DNA from: Micrococcales bacterium
GTDB taxonomy: Bacteria; Actinomycetota; Actinomycetes; Actinomycetales; Dermatophilaceae
Assembly (NCBI GenBank): GCA_003157445.1
Contig: PMJN01000160.1
Location: 1-6,314, forward strand
DNA: 6,314 nt
Direction: 5' to 3'
Shown here: piece by piece, positions 1 through 4,685 of the stretch
How positions within the stretch are numbered: the first letter of the stretch is position 1
Layout of the letters: each line of letters begins with the position of its first letter
Notes under the pieces: generated by a model
What the model saw: only the letters and a program-made list of their open reading frames with translations
Told to the model about the DNA's origin: nothing
Database searches by the model: none
Translations under genes and position numbers: made by a program

Positions 1-1356
1 CTGGAGGTGCTGGCGGCCAACGACGTGACAGTCCTAGTCGATGACCGGGACGGCTACACGCCCACACCAGCGGTCTCCCATGCGATCCTGGGTGCCAACC
101 GCGGCAAGGCGCTGGACGGTCCAGGGTTGGCCGACGGCATCGTGGTCACCCCTTCGCACAACCCGCCCGGCGACGGCGGGTTCAAGTACAACCCGCCCCA
201 TGGCGGACCTGCCGACTCGGAGGCTACGACCGCTATCGCCAGCGCCGCCAACGCATACCTGCGCTGCGGTTTGCAGGGAGTGCAACGCATCCCGTTCGCC
301 CGCGCCCGGCCAGCCGCAACGGCATACGACTTCCTCGGCACCTACGTCGATGATCTGCCCCATGTCGTTGACATTGCGGCCATCCGCGGGGCGGGCATCC
401 GCATCGGCGCCGATCCCCTAGGCGGAGCCAGCGTCGCCTACTGGGCCGAGATCGCAGACCGGCACCGCCTGGACCTCACGGTCGTGAACCCGCTGGTGGA
501 TGCCACCTGGCGGTTCATGACCCTGGATTGGGACGGGAAGATCCGGATGGATTGCTCATCCCCCTCGGCAATGGCCTCCCTCATCTCACGCAGGTCCGAG
601 TACGACATCGCCACCGGCAACGACGCGGACTCCGATCGCCACGGCATCGTGACCCCAGATGCCGGGCTGATGAACCCGAACCATTATCTGGCGGTGGCAA
701 TCCAGTACCTCTATGGCGGGAGTCGCCCTGGTTGGCCGCAGGGCTCGGCGATCGGCAAGACGCTGGTCTCCTCTTCGATGATCGACCGGGTAGCCGCAGC
801 ACTCGGGCGAACGCTGACCGAGGTGCCGGTGGGCTTCAAATGGTTCGTGCCGGGGCTGTTGGATGGCTCCATCGCCTTTGGTGGTGAGGAGTCCGCCGGA
901 GCCTCCTTCCTGCGCTTTGACGGCTCGGTATGGACCACGGACAAGGACGGGATCATCCTCGCGCTCCTGGCATCGGAGATCCTGGCCAGCACGGGCAAGT
1001 CCCCCAGCGCGCACTACGCGGATCTGACTGCTCGTTACGGAGACCCGGCTTACGCACGCGTGGACGCCCCCGCGACCCGGGAGCAGAAGGCCAAGCTGAG
1101 TGCGCTGTCTCCATCAGATGTCACCGCTGACTCCCTTGCCGGAGAGCCGATCACGGCGCGACTGACGACAGCGCCTGGCAACGGCGCCCAGATCGGCGGG
1201 CTCAAGGTGACGACGCAGAGCTCGTGGTTTGCCGCGCGACCCTCCGGCACCGAGGACGTCTTCAAGATCTACGCCGAGTCGTTCAAAGGACCCGAGCATC
1301 TCGCTCAGGTGCAGGCCGAGGCCAAAGAGGTCGTGTCCGCCGCACTGGCCGGCTGA
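1..1356 (+). CDS. pgm: Phosphoglucomutase, alpha-D-glucose phosphate-specific (5'-truncated by window edge)
   Basis: This enzyme interconverts glucose 1-phosphate and glucose 6-phosphate in the cytoplasm, linking glycolysis with glycogen, trehalose and nucleotide-sugar synthesis. The reading frame is open from base 1 and ends with TGA at 1354-1356, leaving about 451 residues. By alignment from memory with E. coli Pgm (546 aa), roughly 94 N-terminal residues lie outside the window, so the GTG at base 7 is internal and not the start. All four active-site elements of the alpha-D-phosphohexomutase family are present: the phosphoserine loop TPSHNPP (serine codon 154-156), the Mg-binding loop DADSDRHG (aspartates at 622-636), the sugar-recognition loop GGEESAGAS (from about 880), and the phosphate-binding loop RPSGTED (1237-1257) in the C-terminal domain. 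Similarity to E. coli Pgm runs along the full visible length, with no frameshift. It ends one base from the stop of the convergent TfoX-like gene, so its terminator must lie inside that gene. Confidence 0.96.
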   Translation: MEVLAANDVTVLVDDRDGYTPTPAVSHAILGANRGKALDGPGLADGIVVTPSHNPPGDGGFKYNPPHGGPADSEATTAIASAANAYLRCGLQGVQRIPFARARPAATAYDFLGTYVDDLPHVVDIAAIRGAGIRIGADPLGGASVAYWAEIADRHRLDLTVVNPLVDATWRFMTLDWDGKIRMDCSSPSAMASLISRRSEYDIATGNDADSDRHGIVTPDAGLMNPNHYLAVAIQYLYGGSRPGWPQGSAIGKTLVSSSMIDRVAAALGRTLTEVPVGFKWFVPGLLDGSIAFGGEESAGASFLRFDGSVWTTDKDGIILALLASEILASTGKSPSAHYADLTARYGDPAYARVDAPATREQKAKLSALSPSDVTADSLAGEPITARLTTAPGNGAQIGGLKVTTQSSWFAARPSGTEDVFKIYAESFKGPEHLAQVQAEAKEVVSAALAG

Positions 1357-1357
1357 T

Positions 1358-1702
1358 TCACGCGTGCAGACTGGCCTCTGCCTTGCGCGCGAGATCGGCC
1401 CACTGGGTCTCGTGGGTCGGAGGGACCTGCACCCACGCCTTCATGGGTGCCCCGGCTATCGGCTCGAACATATGTGCGCCGTCCAAGGCCAAGGCAGCTT
1501 CGTGTGCTTCCCCCTCAAGTTTGAACACCATGTCGTCACCGTAGAGACCTGCGAACGCCTTGCCACCACGACGCTTGACGAACGGCAGGCCGAACATAGA
1601 TGCACCGACGATGTCCAGTTCCTTCTTGAGCTCATCGACCACGGAGTCAAATCTCAGCTGCCCGGCCTCAGTGGGCTGGGTCGACTTCGGTGTTTCCGCC
1701 AT
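1358..1702 (-). CDS. TfoX/Sxy N-terminal-domain-like protein
   Basis: A 114-aa soluble protein with ATG start at 1702-1700 and TGA at 1360-1358. The core at residues 36-62 (MFGLPFVKRRGGKAFAGLYG followed by DDMVFKL) fits the TfoX_N fold: a glycine-rich turn after a Phe-Gly pair, then a beta hairpin. The later GAPMKAWVQVP (residues 84-94) resembles the 'PM..W..VP' segment I recall in many small actinobacterial members. In gamma-proteobacteria, Sxy/TfoX activates competence genes with CRP, but these stand-alone actinobacterial copies have no established role, and no competence gene is visible nearby. There is no good Shine-Dalgarno at normal spacing: the nearest GAGG is 13-14 nt upstream. Instead a TANNNT hexamer sits 6 nt before the ATG, suggesting leaderless expression. 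A YjbR-like fold is the main alternative family. Confidence 0.78.
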   Translation of the reverse strand: MAETPKSTQPTEAGQLRFDSVVDELKKELDIVGASMFGLPFVKRRGGKAFAGLYGDDMVFKLEGEAHEAALALDGAHMFEPIAGAPMKAWVQVPPTHETQWADLARKAEASLHA

Positions 1703-1708
1703 AGCCCG

Positions 1709-1739
1709 ACTCTAGCCTCGGGTGAGGCTGCCGGCTCAA
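1709..1739 (-). promoter_or_regulatory. Candidate promoter for a leaderless TfoX-like mRNA
   Basis: On the minus strand, TAGAGT (1714-1709) matches the actinobacterial -10 pattern TANNNT. Six bases (CGGGCT) separate it from the A of the ATG, the spacing expected if transcription begins at the start codon itself. A TTGAGC (1739-1734) lies 19 nt further upstream as a possible -35; it matches TTGACA at four of six positions and the spacer is slightly long. The absence of a well-placed ribosome site for this gene supports the reading. This is inferred from pattern only. Confidence 0.4.
1714..1729 (-). terminator. Perfect 6-bp hairpin between ybbN-like and TfoX-like genes
   Basis: The arms AGCCTC and GAGGCT flank a four-base loop, giving a perfect inverted repeat 41-56 nt downstream of the ybbN-like stop codon. 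No T-run follows, so if it terminates transcription it would be a U-tract-less hairpin of the kind proposed in GC-rich actinomycetes. It also lies within the -35/-10 spacer of the candidate TfoX-gene promoter and touches its -10, so it could equally be an operator or chance. The terminator assignment is weak. Confidence 0.3.
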
Positions 1740-1769
1740 GATGAAGATCACTGCCCGTGGGCCGGACTC

Positions 1770-2678
1770 CTAGAACAACGCACTCATCAGCGATCGACGA
1801 GCCTTCTGAACCCGCTCGTCGTGTGCGCCGACGACTGCGAACAGCTCCACCAGGTGCTCACGGACTGTGTCGCGCTCATCCCCGCCACTGACGCGAACAA
1901 GGTCGATCAGACGCGTGAAGGCATCCTCGATGTGGCCGCCAAGAACGTCCAGATCGGCCACCAGCATCTGGGCGGCGATATCGGTGGGTGCCGCAGCTGC
2001 GGCTGCGCGCGCAGCCTTGTCGTCCACACCAGCGGTGCGCTGCATGAGCTTGACCTGGGCCAGTCCGACTGCCGCCTCGTCGTCAGCGGGGTTCTGCGCC
2101 AACGCCTGGGTATAGGCGGCGACGGCTGCGTCAAGGTCATCACGCTCGATGGCGTCGAATGCCTCTTGATGCAGCGGCGGCAGCTCAGGCTCGACCTCGG
2201 GCTCATCTGTGGCTGCCACAGCAACTCGTCCAGTCACGTCGTGCTCAGCAGCGAGCTTGAGCAGCTCTTCGACATACACGCGCACCTGCTCGGCCGACTG
2301 CGCACCGGCAAACAGCGGCACTGGTTGACCAGCAACCAGCCCCAGCGTCACAGGCACGGACTGAACCTGGAAAGCCTGCAACAGACCGGGGTTGGCGTCG
2401 ACGTCGACCGACACGAGCTGGAAGCGTCCTTCAAAGGATGCCGCCACCGAGGCCACCACTTCGACGAAGTCCGCTGAGGCCGGCAGTCGCTGCGACCACA
2501 AGACCACCACTGCCGGAACGCTCTGGGTTCCGGTGACAATGGCCTGGAAACCGGCATCGGTGCCCTCGATCACCAGCCCGTTGCCTTCGCCCGCTCCGGT
2601 GGGGGTCTTCGGCTGGCTGAGCGTTGACAGGTCCACGGCGCCACGAAGGGCAGCCGCGCTGATGGGATTCGAAGTCAT
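1770..2678 (-). CDS. ybbN: YbbN-like co-chaperone: cysteine-free thioredoxin fold plus TPR region
   Basis: A 302-aa cytoplasmic protein with no signal peptide or membrane helix. Residues 1-34 are a flexible leader (MTSNPISAAALRG...), typical of actinobacterial members. Residues about 35-147 form a thioredoxin-like domain, with the active-site tryptophan W61, the following WSQRLPAS (61-68), the VDVDA strand (91-95) and the cis-proline motif SVP (107-109). The CxxC is absent: compared with E. coli YbbN/CnoX (WSERSQHC, LDCDA, from memory), Cys38 is Ser68 and Cys63 is Val93, and the protein contains no cysteine at all. An acidic linker (about 150-168) leads to a helical TPR-type region (about 170-285), ending in the basic RVQKARRSLMSALF. 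In E. coli the family holds unfolded proteins and passes them to GroEL; here a redox-independent holdase or adaptor role is inferred. AGGGAGG precedes the ATG by 8 nt. It sits 29 nt behind the membrane-protein gene, probably in the same operon. Confidence 0.9.
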   Translation of the reverse strand: MTSNPISAAALRGAVDLSTLSQPKTPTGAGEGNGLVIEGTDAGFQAIVTGTQSVPAVVVLWSQRLPASADFVEVVASVAASFEGRFQLVSVDVDANPGLLQAFQVQSVPVTLGLVAGQPVPLFAGAQSAEQVRVYVEELLKLAAEHDVTGRVAVAATDEPEVEPELPPLHQEAFDAIERDDLDAAVAAYTQALAQNPADDEAAVGLAQVKLMQRTAGVDDKAARAAAAAAPTDIAAQMLVADLDVLGGHIEDAFTRLIDLVRVSGGDERDTVREHLVELFAVVGAHDERVQKARRSLMSALF

Positions 2679-2686
2679 AGGTACAT

Positions 2687-2693
2687 CCTCCCT
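2687..2693 (-). promoter_or_regulatory. Ribosome binding site of the ybbN-like gene
   Basis: AGGGAGG on the minus strand, 8 nt before the ATG at 2678-2676, is a near-perfect Shine-Dalgarno and fixes this start. It lies in the 29-nt gap after the preceding stop (2710-2708). No room for a promoter is apparent in that gap, which supports cotranscription with the two membrane-protein genes. Confidence 0.8.
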
Positions 2694-2707
2694 GACGCCG
2701 GCTCCGA

Positions 2708-3892
2708 TCAGGAGCCCGACCCTGCGACTACCTGCTCCCGAGCCGCAACCAGTGTGGATTGCCCGCCGGAATGCGGAACGGCGAAGATCACGAACTCGAG
2801 AGTGGTGATGGAGGCAGACTTGGTGATCACCTTTTTGCCGGTCAGCAGAACGAACGCCTTGTTGGCAGCGGTACTAACGTTCTGGTCCGACTTCACTGCG
2901 AAGGAGTCCGTGCGTACCAGGACTCCGAAGACCAGGGCGTCGCCATCGGCCTGTCGTACGGCATAGACGGAGTTGGGCGCGACCGTGTGGGACTGGGTGA
3001 AGGTGGCTTGAGACGCAACAGCGCTGGAGGCTGCGGCCGCCCCTGCCCGCACCTGATCGGAGAAGGAGTCGGCAACGAACGGTGACTTGCTTGCCGCCTT
3101 GGCTGGAAAAGCCATCTGGGCGGCGTAGAGGTTCAGCAGCGTGTCCGGAGCCACCGCCAGCCCAGTGCCGCTGGTCACCAGAGGTGAACCACTTGGGAGC
3201 ACATCGAAAGGCTTGACCGTGGCAGGCGGCACCATCTCGACCGACATGTTGATTCGGTACGGGGTTGCAACGTCCGGGGATACCAGCAGGTGCAGGATGG
3301 GCAGGCTGCCATCGGTGGTCACAGTCTGGGCGACGATGAACCGTGGATAGCCGAAACCACGTGAGACGGCCAGGAGCTGGGGATGGGGCACCAGAAGCGG
3401 CGATGTCGAGGCCGCCGGCTGGACGCTGGCCAGCTTGACCCGCCCGTCCGCCCCGCGTAGCCCCTGATCCGTGTACGCCGTCCGCAGCGCTGCCTCTGAG
3501 GCTGAACCGCTCGTGGTCTGCCCGAGGTAGGAGGCGGCGAAGTCTCTGTTGAGTATGTTCTTGGCCTGGTCAACGGTCAGCGGAGCCGAGGTTGTGCCCG
3601 CATTCGGCGCCTCGTGGATGCCCAGCAACGCATGGGTGGCTCCCCATCCCGGCACCGAGGCGATGACTGCGAAGACGCAGACACCAACGACGACCACAAT
3701 CAGGACATGGACGATCCGGATGAGGTCCTCACGGCGAAGCCTCAACACGCCCGCGGCCTTGGTGGTCAAGTCCTGCCGGTCCTGGCGGGTCAGCCTCAAC
3801 GCCTCGGCGGCCTTGGTGAACAGGTCCTGGCGTTCCTGACGGCTCAGCCTCAGCGCCGCTGCGGCCTTGCTGATCAAGTCCTGCGGGGTCAT
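2708..3892 (-). CDS. Single-span membrane-anchored protein with N-terminal 18-residue triple repeat; unknown function
   Basis: A 394-aa protein I cannot place in a named family. Residues 4-57 are three copies of an 18-residue unit with pattern QDL..KAA..LRL.R, rich in Arg/Lys and probably helical and cytoplasmic. Residues about 58-80 (IRIVHVLIVVVVGVCVFAVI) form one hydrophobic transmembrane segment. The rest (about 81-394) should lie outside the cell. It begins with a Ser/Thr/Pro-containing stretch (about 95-106), followed by two probable mixed alpha/beta portions, roughly 107-235 and 245-390. The second contains DGDALVFGVLVRTDSF (316-331) and ends in TTLEFVIFAVP (363-373). I recall similar 'DG.ALVFG' segments in uncharacterised actinobacterial secreted proteins, but this is unverified. 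The only cysteine, C72, is in the membrane helix and has no lipobox. The ATG overlaps the preceding TGA (ATGA), with GGAGG 7 nt upstream, so translation is probably coupled to the 217-aa gene. A VirB8/TcpC-like shape (one helix plus NTF2-like domains) is possible but undemonstrated. Confidence 0.88.
   Translation of the reverse strand: MTPQDLISKAAAALRLSRQERQDLFTKAAEALRLTRQDRQDLTTKAAGVLRLRREDLIRIVHVLIVVVVGVCVFAVIASVPGWGATHALLGIHEAPNAGTTSAPLTVDQAKNILNRDFAASYLGQTTSGSASEAALRTAYTDQGLRGADGRVKLASVQPAASTSPLLVPHPQLLAVSRGFGYPRFIVAQTVTTDGSLPILHLLVSPDVATPYRINMSVEMVPPATVKPFDVLPSGSPLVTSGTGLAVAPDTLLNLYAAQMAFPAKAASKSPFVADSFSDQVRAGAAAASSAVASQATFTQSHTVAPNSVYAVRQADGDALVFGVLVRTDSFAVKSDQNVSTAANKAFVLLTGKKVITKSASITTLEFVIFAVPHSGGQSTLVAAREQVVAGSGS
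3722..3883 (-). repeat. Three tandem 54-nt coding repeats (18 residues each)
   Basis: The copies are 3883-3830 (residues 4-21), 3829-3776 (22-39) and 3775-3722 (40-57). By eye, copies 1 and 2 match at 44 of 54 bases and copies 2 and 3 at 40 of 54. All begin with the same CAGGAC/CAAGAC-type codons for QDL. The protein units are QDLISKAAAALRLSRQER, QDLFTKAAEALRLTRQDR and QDLTTKAAGVLRLRREDL. Eighteen residues are exactly five helical turns, so equivalent side chains of successive copies stack on the same helix faces. The third copy runs straight into the membrane helix. Confidence 0.9.
3889..3892 (-). other. ATGA stop/start overlap joining the two membrane-protein genes
   Basis: The TGA ending the 217-aa gene (3891-3889) shares two bases with the ATG of the 394-aa gene (3892-3890). 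A GGAGG (3904-3900) precedes that ATG by 7 nt, inside the end of the first gene. This arrangement typically gives translational coupling and matched production, consistent with partners in one complex. Confidence 0.85.
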
Positions 3893-4542
3893 ACCGTGGC
3901 CTCCGAGGTCTTAGTCTCGCCGACATCGCTGCGCACTGCCAGAGCTCGGCCCTGCCACAGATCGTTCACAGCGAACACGGCCAGGACTGCCCCGATCGTG
4001 GCCGCAGCCAAAGCCTCGAAGAACCAACCGCGATTGGCCCAGGTCAGCGTCACCGTGACGTCCCCCAAGTCAGTGGCATCACCAGATGTCACCACGGCCG
4101 TCTCCGGTGCCTTACTCTGGTCGACCATCAGATGGGCCGAACCAGGGGACTTAGCTGCGAGCCGCCAGATATCAGAGCTGCTGAGGTCCGTCAGTGCACC
4201 TGCCCCTGAAGCGTGAAGGTCCAGCGTCCCGTCCGGAAAATGCACGGCGCTGGCCGTTGTCACCGCAGAGTTGGCCAGGATCGCTCGAGCATCATTGCTC
4301 GGAGCCGTCACTATGCTTACAGGCCCGCCATCTGGACGTGTTGCCGTGATCTGCACCGGAACATCCACGGCGTTGAGAACCCCGGGCGGGATGACAACTG
4401 CGCCCAGAGCCTTCGAGGTGGCACTGAACTGCGCCTCACCTGAAGGGCCAAGGATGACAACCATCCAGGCTCCGAGAGCGACAAAGACGATGCCCAGCGC
4501 AGCCACGACAGCGCCAAGAGCACGTCGTGTTGATACTGGCAC
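3889..4542 (-). CDS. Two-span membrane protein of unknown function
   Basis: A 217-aa protein not matched to a named family. A short basic N-terminus (STRRALG) leads to a first hydrophobic helix at about residues 8-32. Then comes a roughly 140-residue segment expected outside the cell, beta-rich and low in charge (GVLNAVDVPVQITATRPDG, SSSDIWRLAAKSPGSAHLMV, DVTVTLTW). A second helix spans about 172-193 (WFFEALAAATIGAVLAVFAV), and a short cytoplasmic tail ends in ETKTSEATV. It contains no cysteine. The start is GTG at 4542-4540, preceded by AAGGTGAGG with 7 nt spacing. It lies 143 nt behind icmA and overlaps the 394-aa gene by ATGA. Both products place an external domain on the membrane, so a two-component envelope complex is the simplest inference. 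The first helix could be read as an uncleaved signal anchor; I see no good signal-peptidase site. Confidence 0.85.
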   Translation of the reverse strand: MPVSTRRALGAVVAALGIVFVALGAWMVVILGPSGEAQFSATSKALGAVVIPPGVLNAVDVPVQITATRPDGGPVSIVTAPSNDARAILANSAVTTASAVHFPDGTLDLHASGAGALTDLSSSDIWRLAAKSPGSAHLMVDQSKAPETAVVTSGDATDLGDVTVTLTWANRGWFFEALAAATIGAVLAVFAVNDLWQGRALAVRSDVGETKTSEATV

Positions 4543-4549
4543 GGTCTGT

Positions 4550-4558
4550 CCTCACCTT
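4550..4558 (-). promoter_or_regulatory. Ribosome binding site deciding the GTG start of the 217-aa gene
   Basis: AAGGTGAGG on the minus strand, with GAGG ending 7 nt before the GTG at 4542-4540, supports this non-ATG start over a start inside the first hydrophobic helix. Confidence 0.65.
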
Positions 4559-4560
4559 GA

Positions 4561-4608
4561 TGGATGGTCATCGAAAAGGCCCGCCCGCCCCCGAGTCGTT
4601 GCCATCCA
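4561..4608 (-). repeat. Weak inverted repeat around a G-rich tract in the icmA/217-aa gene gap
   Basis: TGGATGG (4608-4602 on the minus strand) and CCATCCA (4567-4561) are perfect 7-base inverted arms separated by 34 nt. The 34 nt include a run of G blocks (GGGGGCGGGCGGG, about 4593-4581) followed by TTTT. The downstream arm ends 2 nt before the ribosome site of the 217-aa gene, so a leader structure affecting its translation is conceivable. The loop is long and the stem short, so chance is a real alternative. The rest of the 143-nt gap (4543-4685) shows no convincing promoter and only a 4-bp hairpin just after the icmA stop. Confidence 0.25.
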
Positions 4609-4685
4609 CCATGACACAACTGCAAGGCGCAGGACAAAACGACGATCTGGATAACCGCCCACCAAACCTGCTTCAGGCACGCGGC

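Noticed and set aside
1366..1381. GCAGA/TCTGC stem as a pgm terminator
   Set aside because: Only five base pairs with a six-base loop, no T-run, and inside a coding sequence; too weak to list as a feature.
1229..1744. Open frame of 171 codons (+) running from the end of pgm across the TfoX-like gene
   Set aside because: It overlaps two real genes on both sides of their junction, and its composition is that of an out-of-frame reading. No ribosome site or domain supports it.
1722..2477. Long open frame (251 codons) on the + strand opposite the ybbN-like gene
   Set aside because: It is antisense to a well-supported gene, its product has no recognisable domain, and long antisense frames are common in GC-rich coding DNA.
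2675..2686. Tiny upstream frame ATG-TAC-CTA-TGA overlapping the ybbN-like start
   Set aside because: It has three codons, and its ATG directly follows the Shine-Dalgarno core, too close to be used efficiently. It is most likely incidental.
3671..3682. Lipoprotein signal (lipobox) around C72 of the 394-aa protein
   Set aside because: The residue before the cysteine is Val, not Gly/Ala/Ser, and the cysteine lies mid-helix about 72 residues from the start; a plain membrane anchor fits better.
3614..4216. Open frame of 200 codons (+) opposite the two membrane-protein genes
   Set aside because: The apparent repeats in its product are the mirror of the 54-nt coding repeats on the other strand. 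The minus-strand frames have good ribosome sites, membrane helices and a start/stop overlap.
4581..4593. G-quadruplex on the minus strand
   Set aside because: Only three separate runs of three or more Gs are present; a canonical intramolecular quadruplex needs four.
4667..4677. CCTG/CAGG hairpin just after the icmA stop as a terminator
   Set aside because: Four base pairs with a three-base loop, followed by only three Ts; expected by chance.
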